From the NCBI RefSeq assembly GCF_045679555.1, contig NC_092094.1, positions 18,871,905 through 18,935,904 of the forward strand: 64,000 nt of DNA, given 5' to 3'. Position numbers and translations under genes: made by a program. Shown here in pieces: positions 11,531-23,564 of the stretch. This DNA is from Salvelinus alpinus. Lineage: Eukaryota > Chordata > Actinopteri > Salmoniformes > Salmonidae. The notes below the pieces were generated by a model that made no database searches, was not told the DNA's origin, and worked only from the letters and a program-made list of their open reading frames with translations. Each line of letters opens with the position of its first letter. The first letter of the stretch is position 1.

Positions 11531-12325
11531 TCATTAAATAGTACCCGCAAAACACGAGTCTCAACGTCAAAAGTGAAGAGGCGACTCCGGGATGCTGGCC
11601 TTTTAGGCAGAGTTCCTCTGTCCAGTGTCTGTGTTCTTTTGCCCATCTTAATCTTTTGTTTTTATTGGCCAGTCTGAGGCGTCTGTTTCTCAAACTAGAC
11701 ACTCTAATGTACTTGTCCTCTTGCTCAGTTGTGCACCGGGGCCTCCCACTCCTCTTTCTATTCTGGTCAAAGCCAGTTTTCTCTGTTCTGTGAAGGGAGT
11801 AGTACAGAGCGTTGTACGAGATCTTCAGTTTCTTGGCAATTTCTCACATGGAATAGGTTTCATTTCTCAGAACAATAGACTGACGAGTTTCAGAAGAAAG
11901 TATTTGTTACTGGCCATCTTGAGTGTGTAATTGAACCAACAAATGCTGATGCTCCAGATACTCAACTAGTCTAAAGACCAGTTTTATTGCTTCTTTAGTC
12001 AGAACAACAGTTGTCAGCTGTGCTAACATAATTGCAAAAGGGTTTCCTAATGATCTATTAGCCTTTTAAAATGATAAACTTGGATTAGCTAACACAACGT
12101 GCCATTGGAACACAGGAGTGATGGTTGCTGATAATGGGCCTCTGTACGCCTATGTAGATATTCCATAAAAAATCTGCCGTTTCCAGCTACAATAGTCATT
12201 TACAATGTCTACACTGTATTTCTGATCAACTTGATGTTATTTTAATGGACAGAAAATGGGCTTTTCTTTCAAAAACAAGGACATTTCTAAGTGACCCCAA
12301 ACGTTTGAACGGTAGTGTATATAGT
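11531..12325 (-). mobile_element. Tc1-like element B, 5' half, with a local inversion
   Basis: The right end, GGGGTCACTTAGAAATGTCC read on the minus strand down from 12300, is an inverted repeat of a different Tc1 family. The transposase start region is near 11920 (MASNKY, minus) and is already frameshifted. A block at about 11531-11605 that should read minus (STRKTRVSTSKVKRRLRDAG) instead reads plus, so the piece is inverted inside the element. Confidence 0.8.
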
Positions 12326-13433
12326 GGTGTGTATATATAAAAAATGCTCTTCTATAATACAAGGGAAACAATGTATTCTGGGAACAAATGAAAACAAGAA
12401 TGAACACAGAAGGAAAATTTAAATAAATATTCTCTCACAAAAAGAACAAAGTCAACATTTGTGTTTCCATAGTCATGGTGAAAGCATGTTGAGGAACGTT
12501 TTTGTATTGAACACAGTTCTGAGCGACATATACAGACTATAGACCAGCTCTCAAAGCACTAACCTACTTCATAGGAACTAATTACTGTATCTGTAAAAAA
12601 AAAAAAATACATTTCCTTTTACATACAGACTGAATAAAATAATATTCATATACATAATAATTGCAAGACAAAACAAGAGCCACAGACAATGTTGAAAAGT
12701 GAATGAAATGAGTAAGAAATAAACATACTGACAAAACAAGGCAAGGGGACCAAAGTGAATGATAAACGTGTAGCAGTTGATCCAATGCGAGCTACATCTG
12801 AAACACTTCAACTTTCTCTGTCTTTGTTTGGCACCCTAGTTCACTACTGCTGTCTCAATGTATTTCACATGTAGTTCATTATACACAACTCCACAAAGGC
12901 TCTTAATACAAAATATAAATATTCTCTATATACAGAACAAAAGCGCATAACTTTGATCAGCTGTGTATCTGTACACATTCGTGCGTACTGTCCGAGTGTA
13001 TGCAGCTGCCTGGGTGTCTGAATCTGTTGACACCGAGTTGATGAGGATCAGAGTGTGATGATGACTGCCGTTGCCAGTTTGTTACATACATATTTCAAAC
13101 ATAGATAGATGGAGGGAATAGAGTTAATCACAGGTCAGCATGAATGCGAGGCATTTCACCTGAGAGATCATCAGTTCAGATTGGAGAGGACTATATTTCT
13201 TTATACCCCTTTTTATCTAACCTTAAGCCACTACGCCCTCAAACATTTGCTGCCAATGTTTAGTGGAAATATTTGGGTACGACATCAAAACACTTAATTG
13301 TTTACACAGAAAAATCTTATAATACACCAGGATCCAAAAATAGAATCACACATTTGTTTTTTTCCATAGAAAATGGTAAAAATGATTCTTAGATTTCCTT
13401 ACATAATAAATATTTGGGAACTCAGCTCAGAGG
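12326..13433 (-). other. Probable e2f4 3' untranslated region and downstream flank
   Basis: This non-repetitive, AT-rich stretch directly follows the e2f4 stop codon on the minus strand and ends at a transposon. No convincing canonical AATAAA on the minus strand was found, so the transcript end is not placed. No ORF here is credible. Confidence 0.45.
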
Positions 13434-16400
13434 TCAAAGGTTAAGAATCGGAACATCAAAGAGGTCACACAGGCCTTCGGTTTCGTCCAGGTTATATATG
13501 TAGTCGTGGTCACCCGGAGGGGGAGACAGACGGAGGAGTGGAGAGAACACTAGGAAAGAGAGAGGGACATAATAAGAGATTAAAAAGTAGTGATGCACCG
13601 ATATGCCATTTTTGGCCGATACCTGATATTTTCCTTGCCAAAAAAACGATACTGATAACCGATATAAAAAAAAGTGCAGCCTTTTAAGCATTCTAGTACA
13701 GTTACAGTTAACACACACACGAACGCAGCGGTCTAAGGCACTGCATCTCAGTGCCAGAGGCGTCACAACAGTCCCTGGTTCGAATCCAGGCTGTATCACA
13801 TCCGGCTATGATTGGGAGTCCTATAGGGCGGTGCACAACTGGCCCAGCGTCGTCCGGGATAGGCCGTCATTGTAAATAAGAATTTGTTCTTAACCAACTT
13901 GCCTAGATAAATAAAGGTTACACACACACCACACTGACCAAAAAGTTATTTTGTTTGCATTTACGCATGTCCCCATTACCAGTAAAATAATCAAAACCTA
14001 TTTATTTCACTTACTTGCTGTGCTGTTTCGTTGTTCATTTGTTCAGTCGTTTCGTTCTCAACCAGGATTTCTATGGAACGCCGTTTGGGTCTTTGCGTGT
14101 CAAAAAAGATACACGTCAAATAACACTATTTGACGTGTCAAATAAGCTTGTTGAACAATCAGGACCTGAATATGACTGCACGTCACATAATAATTTAACG
14201 CATTCATAGTTTTTTTACGTAGTTATTACACTATCACTCGTATTTCATATATCACAACGATTCATCGATACGTATGCTATGATGCTGGTAAAGTTGTCTC
14301 GCGCGCCTACAGTGCTGGTCATTAAAAAAAGCTAGCTAGCTCGCTCATGGATGCAAACAATGTTCTTCCCCAAAAACATAGCAAAACGACAATCTATTTC
14401 AGTAGCTATAGTTAGCTAGCTAACTATATAGCTAGGTGTCATCATCTAAAATAACCCTACTTTATAAGACAGTTCTTATTTGATTAATGGTGGTCGGACC
14501 CATCTATGTGAAGCTAGCCACAATAAGGATTAGCCACAATTGTTGACTTTGCGGTTAGCCTTCAAAATAAAAGTTTGTAATTGACAGTGATGTAAATGAA
14601 TACAAATAGTAGAATTCTGCCAGTATTGAATAGATCATGAGGTTGGAATGTTATATAAAATCAACAAAAGACAATAATTTGTTAATGTGACAAATCTGTT
14701 GAAGTGACACCCAGAGAACATTAGCATCGTAGCTCTTAATGCAGGACTCTGAAACAACTGAATTGAGACATTTATTGTCAACCTGTGTATTGAACACTAT
14801 TCCTGAGGAAAAACAATACTACGTGGATGTTTTGGAGTGTGATAAAAAATATCTTGAGTATTGAGTAGACTGATACCCCATTTCATTGATTCTCAATCCT
14901 TAGGTAAAGCTGTACAGTGCAATATGAATATCAATACACACAATAGGCTAACTGAGAAAGTGCTTTCACACAGTCACAGTCCCGCGATAAGACCTACAAC
15001 GTTAATATTTGCGTAAACTCTTCAGTTGTCTTCTGTGGGTGTCACCGAGTAGACGGATACCCAATTTCATTGCTTCACATTCCAAATTTGTTTAACATTA
15101 TCTAGTCTAAATATGGAAAGACTCCACCAATTAACCTTTTGCACCACTTTCAAAGAGGTACTTTTATTTTGAAGGCAAACCGCAAATTCCACTATTGTGC
15201 CAAATCCTTATTGTGGCTTGCTTCACAACACATAACCAGGTCCGGTCGAGCCTCACTAGCCAGATGAAGCTAGCTGGCTGCTTATAACGTTAGCTTTGGG
15301 CAACAGGGTTAAGTAGCTGGCTAGCTAACAATAAGTGGCTACCTAGCTAATACTTACTCACAAGGATTCCTAAATCATTGCTAAGAATAATGAAAAGGAC
15401 TGCAGTTGTAGGCTCGTTGTATTGGTGCTAGCAAGGTACCAAGCTACCCCAGAAGTTGCGGTTGAACAAATAATGCTTTATTACCAACACAGTATTGTAC
15501 ACACATCGTTTGTGGCCGGTGTTTGCAGACCTTTTTTGTACAGCTTTGACAGTGCTACTGATAGTAGTGGTGGCACTTGGCTTGCACGTGCAAATTCAGA
15601 ACACACAACATTCTATAATAGAACTGTGTTATTTGACGTGTCAAATAGTGTTATTTGACGTGTATCTTTTTTGACACGCATAGACCCAAACGGCGTTCCA
15701 TATTATGTTGTGAAGCTAATAGCAGTGACGCTATTACTGTGTATCTTCGGTAGGGCAACATCTGAAAAATAGCGCACTTGGTAGTGTGTACCGGTGCTCG
15801 ACCAGTCGGCGAAAGCCAACATCACCCATGACAGAGAATGGTTGATTGTCAAGGGCAATGAATTCCATTATCTTGGCTTTAATGGATTTTGCCTTTGAGT
15901 TGTGTCGCTGAAATGTTCTTACTCTTTCAAATGACTGCTCGACTTGTTGACTGCTCGATCCACACAGCAGACATTGTGGGCTAGGTTAGGAATGCTGTGT
16001 TGCACGTGTAGCGCAACATTTTATGTGGCATCATTACGTCATGTACCTACGTTATATAGGTATGCACGTCAGCTTTGACATTGGTTTTGCACATCGGCGT
16101 TAAACTAGACATAGGTCCGATACCGATGTTGGCATTTTTAGCAAATATCGGCCGATTCCTATATGTTCACCGATATATTGTGCATGCCTAATTAAAAGAC
16201 AATCCTCTTTTAGCTGTGATAGGTTAAGTAAATCTTTGCTGATCCACAAATCCACATCAGCAGAATTGTATACTTAAGCAAGAAGGCCTGAGGTGGTGTG
16301 GTATATGGCCAATATACCACAGCTAAGGGCTGTTCTTATGCACGTCGCAACGCAGAGTGCCAGGATAGAGCCCTTAGCCGTGGTATATTAGCCATATACC

Positions 16401-19400
16401 ACAAAACCCAGAGGTGCCTTATTGCTATTATAAACTGGTTATCAATGTAATTAGAGCAGTAAAAATAAATGTTTTGTCATACCCGTGGTATATGGTCTGA
16501 TATACCACGGCTGTCAGGCAATCAGCATTCAGGGCTCGAACCACCCAGTTTATAAATGTCAACTTACCCTCGGAAGACATCAACTCCTCCAACAGGTCTG
16601 CACTCATGATCTCTACTCAGAGACGGTGTGAAAGAGAGGGAGATATATGGGAAATGAGGAGTTAGAATAAAGATATACAACATCTATTCTGGTATCTATA
16701 ATCTCAAATGATTGTCTATACATTGATATAATCTTCAATAGCATGTTCATACAGTGGTTACACATGTCAACTCCTTCAATAGACTTCATAATATTTTGAG
16801 GTGATCTTTACCTTTAGTCGGGTCAAACATGTCAGAAAGTTCTTTGGGGAAATACAGCACTACAAACAGAAGACGGAAAACATTAGTCACTCACTCAACA
16901 ACTCCCAAAAACGATTGATACAAAGAGTATACACACTAAATAAACCTTGACTCTGATGTATATTTAGTAGTTATGCGTTATCCCACTTGTATGAATTTGC
17001 AGCAGGATAGAGAAGCATCATGATCTTAGGGAAACGGCAGATGACACTTACATTCTGAGGGGTCAGCCTTGATTGGTTCAAAGACTGCTGAAGAAGAGCA
17101 GCCATCCAATGAGGCAGAGGACTGGAGAGGCTGGGTGTCCAACAGGGGAGTCGGTTGGGCATTTGTGTTTGTAGTGGGTGTGGAAACAGTCAGTGTGCTG
17201 GACACTGTAAAAGAATGATGGTGATATGAGTGACATCTTTTTCTGCAATTTCACTTCTACACTACATACACGTAATAACTACGTTGCTCAGATAAAGAGC
17301 AAAACGTACCTGCAGTGGTGACTGCCTGATTGGAAGTAGCTGTGCAGGCAGGTAAGAGTGTGGCAGGACTGGGGTTGGAGGAGTGGGCCAGAGGCTGGCT
17401 GGGCTGGGAGGGGGCAGTAGGTGCCGGTTTTGTGTTGGCAGCAGCAGGCACTGGAAGGCTCTGGAGCATGTCCTCGGGTGGGGGGACGGACAGTACCACT
17501 GGAGACGGGCTGGATGGGTCCTTGTTCACAAGGAGAACCTCAATGGGTCCTGCTGAGCTCTTGAGACGGATCTGATACTTCTTCTGTCCAATCAGTACCT
17601 GCCAACAATCACTCAGTCAGACGGTTGTGGCACAGGGAAGTCCAACTCAGATTCTGTAGAGCTGCTGCGTGTAGGCCTTTGTTTCAACCCAGCACTGACA
17701 CACTTGATTCATATAATTGTATAAATCGTTGTCCAGACTGCGATTCGTTTATTTTTTTAAGTAGAATTAGTGCTAGGCTGGAACAGAAGCCTGCACAACC
17801 TTGGCTGGCAACCATTCACATCACTCCAGCCAAACTGAAGTTTCTTCTTCACAGTGAGTCTAGATTTGCCTTCCTCCTGCTATGATTTCTAGAATGCGAA
17901 CACATTCTGACCGTTCTGATTGGTCCCAGATACCGAAAGGTTGGGCAAGAGCCAGCCTACATAATGACCTTATCAACTTTGATATTCTGATTGGTTACAT
18001 TTGTTGGAGACGATCCAATCGCTGATTGATTTATTTTGTACAACGCCCATTTTGAAGTCACACAAACGATTTCTAGGATTGCTGATTCAGACTGAATGTA
18101 TGTAGCAGATTCAGACTGAATGTATGTAGCAATCGATAGAGAAGAGGAATTAAATTCAAGGTGTGTGGTCAGGCAATGCACAACCAGCAGCTCGCCAGAA
18201 TCCAAGTTGGAGACCCCTGGTCAGAGGATGGTGAGACAGAAAGGGGAGAGTAGTTGGGTCTAACAGTACAAACACTTACCGACTCAGGTATGGGCACCTC
18301 CAGTTGTGTGCCTGTGGGAGCGCGGATCGCTAGGAGAGTGTCACCTGTGGAGGCCAGAGATGGGGTGAGTGGGATTTTTTTTTAATTGGTAGAACAAAAA
18401 GGGAATTGAAGAACAGAAAAATATAAGAGAGAAACATACCTTTGAAAGCACTACAGAGGTCTTCGTGTTTTACATAAGCCATAGTGTGCTTGTGTTAAGG
18501 GCCAAGAGTTTATTTACTACTGCAACATGAATTTAAGAGCTAAGTATTGAGCTAAAAATCTAATCACTACCATCTAAAGCATCTTGGGGTGTACCTTAAC
18601 CCATTTTGGCTCACGAGTGGCGCAGCGGTCTACGGCACTGCATCTTAGCGCAAGAGGAGTCACTACAGTCCCTGGTTCAAATCCAGGCTGTATCACATCT
18701 GGCCGTGATTGGGAGTCCCATAGGGCGGCGCACAATTGGCCCAGCGTCGTCCGGGTTTGGCCAGGGTAGGCCGTCATTGTAAATAAGAATTTGTTCTTAA
18801 CTGACGTGCCTAGTTAAATAAAGGTGAAATAAATAAATACAAATATCTAGTAACTAACACGCTAGATCTGCTAAGCTTAGTGACTACTAGACAGAGGGAT
18901 TGTAGTTAAGGATATGGGCTGTTCTGTGAGTCGTCTGTGACGTTCATGATGCTCTGCTGGACCCAGACCCTCTGCTGATCCAACTCGTGCTCCCGCTTGT
19001 CCAGATCATCCAGCTCTGCCTTCAGATCAATGAGTTTATCGGCTATCTCCTGTGTGTTACAGCCAGGACCAACACCCCTGGGGACAGGAAACAGGTATCA
19101 CAAATAAATGTACCGTGTTGTGGTATCAACAATTTGCATATCTACTTTCACTGGAAATGTTTATAGATTTTGAAAACTAGATTTTGAAAAAGTGGCGCTC
19201 TCGAAATGGTCAGACAGAAACCCCATTGGCCCAACTCTCTAAATATATGACTCTGGATAACACACACAACAGTCAACGGCAAGGCATTGGTAGGAACACA
19301 GTTAAGACACCTCTCCTTATCTGACTTCACTTACATAACAGACAGCTAGCACACTTGTAGTTTCTGAATGGCGAGAGGGTGCCACCCAAGATTTACTAAC

Positions 19401-20481
19401 AGAGCCCATAACGCCATGTCCTTGACTTACTTCCACTGAATACTGTTCTTAGACTTCTTCTCGATCAGTCCGATGCCCTCAAGCACATTGGTGATGTCGT
19501 AGATGCGGCGCTTCTGTCTTACAGCTAGGGTGTCTGCTGCCTGTGGGTGAGAAAGAGCGGTCAATGTTATTTATACATCGGTGTAGAGCAGTTTGGAGGT
19601 CCATTGAACAAATCCACAGTTAAAAACAAATAGCTTGGTAGATTCTATAACGTCGAGGAAGCTTAGCTATTCATGGGGCTTCAAAGTTACACATAACTGA
19701 GTGTTCTTTCACGCTTGTGTTCAACAAGCACTTACAGCAATAAACATATGGCTAGTGCTGATAACTACGATGGGTTAATCCTCATTACTGCTATGGGATG
19801 ACATATATTCTATTGTGGTCAGTCACACCCAGCCCAAACAAAACCTAACATATTGTCAGCATAATTTAAACCATGATAATGGTGACTTGCGGATTGATTG
19901 ATTTTCTAGCTACATAAAAGGGTGTGTGACTCTGAACCGGGTTCGGTTTTAACTGTTTTGCCAGATCCAGTTCATAACAACAATGTGCAGCCTTGCGTGC
20001 TTGTCTTCACTGCGGCTGCAGGGGGCAGAATATATAAAGTTAGCTGGCTAGCTTGCTGCTTAGTACCTCAACCAATGACCTCAACAGAGGAGGAGTTGAA
20101 GTAACGTTACTTGGCAACTGGCTAGCCAACTTTTCCTACATTCAGTGGACGGGAAAATTGAACTATTCAAACACATAAACAGAAAAAAAACACTTGACCC
20201 AACGTATCACGCGGATGGCTAACGTTAGCTTGCGAAAACCTTGAATTAGATTTACTACTAACGGTAGCTAGCCACAAGCTACATTTACATCCGCGTGCCA
20301 ACAACAAAGAGTAAGGCATGCTTACTGCTTTCAGGTCTAAAACTCCATCCTTGGCCTCTTGTAGCAAAGATACAAATTTGGTTGTAAGCAATCCTAGACT
20401 CTTCTCGTGTCGACTTGGGGTTTGGGGTTGAAGCGAGTCTCCCATAGCTCCAAATTCGGTTCTTTCCGACTCCAGCTCCAT
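13434..20481 (-). CDS. e2f4: Transcription factor E2F4, complete, ten coding exons
   Basis: Coding exons (minus): 20481-20326, 19540-19431, 19077-18916, 18483-18440, 18344-18280, 17598-17310, 17204-17052, 16859-16812, 16612-16568, 13549-13434. They sum to 1,188 nt (395 aa plus stop) with every phase closing. Two in-frame Mets are possible; starting at 20445 would give 383 aa. Order: [19 protein letters not shown] and [14 protein letters not shown] (winged-helix DNA binding, about residues 20-90), a leucine-zipper region ([18 protein letters not shown]), the marked box with [20 protein letters not shown], a Pro/Ser/Thr-rich linker, FEPIKADPS, and the C-terminal pocket-protein-binding motif near [19 protein letters not shown]2F4 pairs with DP proteins and p107/p130 to repress cell-cycle genes in G0/G1. 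The long serine run of human E2F4 is reduced to CSSSA. Intron 3 is U12-type (separate entry). Intron 9 (13550-16567) is filled by transposons. The ELMO gene follows on the same strand. Confidence 0.96.
13588..16190. mobile_element. hAT-like non-autonomous element with nested inverted repeats
   Basis: The ends are imperfect inverted copies: TAGTGATGCACCGATATG at the left and the inverse of TAGGCATGCACAATATATCG at the right, both followed by GGCCGATA-type subterminal sequence. They are flanked by TTAAAAAG and ATTAAAAG, a possible degenerate 8-bp target duplication. Two more inverted pairs nest inside: 14068-14150 with 15618-15700 (GGAACGCCGTTTGGGTCT) and 14500-14580 with 15165-15240 (CACAATAAGGATT). 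All share a midpoint near 14,880. No transposase is present. It occupies e2f4 intron 9. Confidence 0.75.
13724..13918 (+). repeat. tRNA-derived salmonid SINE nested in the hAT-like element
   Basis: AGCGGTCTAAGGCACTGCAT, then CCTGGTTCGAATCCAGG (B box), GATTGGGAGTCCTATAGGGC, and the tail TAGGCCGTCATTGTAAATAA. Its head is missing. It lies only on the left arm of the palindromic element, so it inserted after that structure formed. Confidence 0.9.
16290..16560. repeat. Palindromic MITE in e2f4 intron 9
   Basis: Repeated inverse blocks GTGGTATATGGCCAATATACC, CCGTGGTATATTAGCCATAT and ACCCGTGGTATATGGTCTGA form short hairpins. A shorter relative is in setd6 intron 8 at 47683-47790. There is no coding capacity. 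Confidence 0.75.
18484..18915 (-). other. U12-type (minor spliceosome) AT-AC intron of e2f4
   Basis: No usable GT donor exists after exon 3 before the in-frame stop. On the minus strand the intron begins ATATCCTTAAC at 18915, the U12 5' splice site consensus with AT ends. It ends CCCTTAACACAAGCACAC, holding a U12 branch-point match (CCTTAAC) 11 nt before the terminal AC. Splicing here joins CC to TATG and yields [13 protein letters not shown], matching the known E2F4 protein order. Other candidate acceptors break the frame. E2F-family genes are known hosts of conserved U12 introns. Confidence 0.92.
18608..18836 (+). repeat. tRNA-derived salmonid SINE in the U12 intron region flank
   Basis: CTCACGAGTGGCGCAGCGGT through the B box CCTGGTTCAAATCCAGG, then GGGAGTCCCATAGGGCGGCG, with the tail TAGTTAAATAAAGGTGAAAT. 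It is nearly full length and lies inside the e2f4 U12 intron. Confidence 0.92.
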
Positions 20482-21392
20482 CTGATTAGGAATTCTTGTT
20501 CGAATCCGTACAACAGTAACGTTAGCTAGCCGGCCCCAAACTCACTTGCTAGCTAGAAACCCCTTTTCATTCGCCGTGCTAAAGTGAGATTTATCTATAT
20601 AAAATGCTTTGCATGGTACTAATTGTAGGATAATCCAATATGGTCCGGTCCAGATTATTGACCTGATAATTTAAAAAAAGGCCTGCAAAATATTTAATCG
20701 AGCGTACGGTCCGAGGCCGTTGGACACACGAGGTATGCTGGGATGGTTTGGTTTGTGAAGCCAAGGGGCCACCTGCAAAACATGAGCTACTATGAAAAGC
20801 GTAGACTATAAATTGTAATCGTTTTACTTGACAAGAAAGTCAACTTGCTAGCAAAGCTTTTCGCAATATTAGATATTACCTCATCACATATGCTAAATCA
20901 CAAGATAGCTTGGTAGATGTTTGTTTATTATGGATTAGACTGCAAATGTGGCCCTTTTTTAGGGACAGTTCTATTTTCTACATGCCCTAACTACTTTTAA
21001 TTTTACAGTCAAATAATATAATACATTTTTCGAGGATATTCTTAGGCTAAATCTTTAGGATTGTACAGTTTGAGAAATTCTTAATCAATTGCAATTCATG
21101 TACCAGGAAATTAAAAATGAGAATATGTGGTGCCTATTTTGTCTGATATTACGACTTTTTTTATTGCATACTCATGGCTTTATAGACATTAAATCGCATA
21201 CATGGAGAAAATCAGAGTGGTAATGACAAAAAAGCGATGGTCACGCTAGTGACAATGACTGTGTAATAAATATAGAATTATAGATGGCAAATTCTATTTA
21301 CAAGAACACTGCTTGTGTACAAGAACACACATTTGTGCAAATGTGCGCATGCGTGTACACCCATGTCTGTCACTTAGGAGAAGAGGAGCGCA
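20482..21392. promoter_or_regulatory. e2f4 upstream and promoter region; no other gene seen
   Basis: The first e2f4 coding exon reads leftwards from 20481, so its promoter should lie in about 20482-20760. I did not find a convincing TATA box or a perfect E2F site. Bases 20760-21392 are AT-rich with no supported feature. Confidence 0.4.
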
Positions 21393-21836
21393 GTGTGCTG
21401 TCACTGGTTGGGTCTGAACAACAACTATGTTGTGTTCGTTTGTTCTGTGTGGATATGCATCTACCTCCTCATCTTCTTCCGAAAGGTTAATAGACCCAAA
21501 AACGTTCCTCCTGGTCCACAACCCATTCTAATATTTGGGAATCTTATGAAAGACCTGGAGATGGTAGGTCTTGTATACAACTCTATTATTACGCTATTCT
21601 TCTAATTTTCATTAATAATCAATAAGTACTTGATGTGTCAGATTAAAACCATAGCCTACTGTAAGTCTTCCTTGCAATTTGAAGCATCTATCAAATACTT
21701 TCATCAAAGCAACATTTGCACATAAACCTATAATTGAGTAACATGTCTCTTGGACATGAAAGGTTTATGTCGCATATAATCTCTTGTCCAGGGCTACTCA
21801 ACTATATTCTTAAATGGGCCAGTTGTAAAAATATAT

Positions 21837-23423
21837 ATACACTGCTCAAAAAAATAAAGGGAACACTTAAAAAACACAATGTAATTCCAAGTCAATCACA
21901 CTTCTGTGAAATCAAACTGTCCACTTAGGAAGTAACACTGATTGACAATAAATTTCACATGCTGTGGTGCAAATGGAATAGACAAAAGGTGGAAATTATA
22001 GACAATTAGCAAGACACCCCCAATAAAGGAGTGGTTCTGCAGGTGGTGACCACAGACCACTTCTCAGTTCCTATGCTTCCTGGCTGATGTTTTGGTCACT
22101 TTTGAATGCTGGCGGTGCTTTCACTCTAGTGGTAGCATGAGACGGAGTCTACAACCCACACAAGTGGCTCAGGTAGTGCAGCTCATCCAGGATGGCACAT
22201 CAATGCGAGCTGTGGCAAGAAGGTTTGCTGTGTCTGTCAGCGTAATGTCCAGAGCATGGAGGCGCTACCAGGAGACAGGCCAGTACATCAGGAGACGTGG
22301 AGGAGGCCGTAGGAGGGCAACAACCCAACAGCAGGACCGCTACCTCCGCCTTTGTGCAAGGAGGAGCAGGTGGAGCACTGCCAGAGCCCTGCAAAATGAC
22401 CTCCAGCAGGCCACAAATGTGCATGTGTCTGCTCAAACGGTCAGAAACAGACTCCATGAGGGTGGTATGAGGGCCCGACATCCACAGGTGGGGGTTGTGC
22501 TTACAGCCCAACACCGTGCAGGACGTTTGGCATTTGCCAGAGAACACCAAGATTGGCAAATTCGCCACTGGCGCCCTGTGCTCTTCACAGATGAAAGCAG
22601 GTTCACTCGCACATGTGATCGACGTGACAGAGTCTGGAGACACCGTGGAGAACGTTCTGCTGCCTGCAACATCCTCCAGCATGACCGGTTTGGCGGTGGG
22701 TCAGTCATGGTGTGGGGTGGCATTTCTTTGGGGGGCCGCACAGCCCTCCATGTGCTCGCCAGAGGTAGCCTGACTGCCATTAGGTACCGAGATGAGATCC
22801 TCAGACCCCTTGTGAGACCATATGCTGGTGCGGTTGGCCCTGGGTTCCTCCTAATACAAGACAATGCTAGACCTCATGTGGCTGGAGTGTGTCAGCAGTT
22901 CCTGCAAGAGGAAGGCATTGATGCTATGGACTGGCCCGCCCGTTCCCCAGACCTGAATCCAATTGAGCACATCTGGGACATCATGTCTCGCTCCATCCAC
23001 CAACGCCACGTTGCACCACAGACTGTCCAGGAGTTGGCGGATGCTTTAGTCCAGGTCTGGGAGGAGATCCCTCAGGAGACCATCCGCCACCTCATCAGGA
23101 GCATGCCCAGGCGTTGTAGGGAGGTCATACAGGCACGTGGAGGCCACACACACTACTGAGCCTCATTTTGACTTGTTTTAAGGACACTACATCAAAGTTG
23201 GATCAGCCTGTAGTGTGGTTTTCCACTTTAATTTTGAGTGTGACTCCAAATCCAGACCTCCATGGGTTGATAAATTTGATTTCCATTGATAATTTTTGTG
23301 TGATTTTGTTGTCAGCACATTCAACTATGTAAAGAAAAAAAGTATTTAATAAGAATATTTCATTCATTCAGATCTAGGATGTGTTATTTTAGTGTTCCCT
23401 TTATTTTTTTGAGCAGTGTATAA
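21837..23423 (+). mobile_element. Complete Tc1/mariner-type transposon with intact ORF
   Basis: Terminal inverted repeats CACTGCTCAAAAAAATAAAG at 21840 and its inverse ending at 23418, each flanked by TA, the usual target duplication. The repeats extend about 30 bp with near identity. The internal part holds one uninterrupted transposase gene. It lies in the relic cyp2 gene. A broken copy of the same family is at 9226-10541. Confidence 0.95.
22137..23159 (+). CDS. Tc1-type transposase, intact DD34E
   Basis: The protein from the [20 protein letters not shown] start is 340 aa, the usual Tc1 length. An upstream in-frame Met at 22092 would add 15 residues with no family support. The N-terminal half holds two helix-turn-helix regions ([20 protein letters not shown] and [13 protein letters not shown]) joined by a basic GRRR stretch. 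The catalytic triad is visible as D in LFTDESRF, D in IQDNARPH and E in [11 protein letters not shown]. The last two acidic residues are separated by 34 residues. It would cut and paste its own element at TA sites. No stop or frameshift is present. Whether it is active cannot be told from sequence. Confidence 0.93.
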   Translation: MRRSLQPTQVAQVVQLIQDGTSMRAVARRFAVSVSVMSRAWRRYQETGQYIRRRGGGRRRATTQQQDRYLRLCARRSRWSTARALQNDLQQATNVHVSAQTVRNRLHEGGMRARHPQVGVVLTAQHRAGRLAFAREHQDWQIRHWRPVLFTDESRFTRTCDRRDRVWRHRGERSAACNILQHDRFGGGSVMVWGGISLGGRTALHVLARGSLTAIRYRDEILRPLVRPYAGAVGPGFLLIQDNARPHVAGVCQQFLQEEGIDAMDWPARSPDLNPIEHIWDIMSRSIHQRHVAPQTVQELADALVQVWEEIPQETIRHLIRSMPRRCREVIQARGGHTHY

Positions 23424-23564
23424 GAATTTAATTGCAGGGATGGCGGACATTTTCCACATTCCTTGAAAGAACTGTGTAAAAAAGATAGGTACAACCACTA
23501 ATAAAGCACTTTTCTTAAGATTAAATGTTGCTAAAATTAATTAGGAAAGAAGTGGAGTGTGCTC

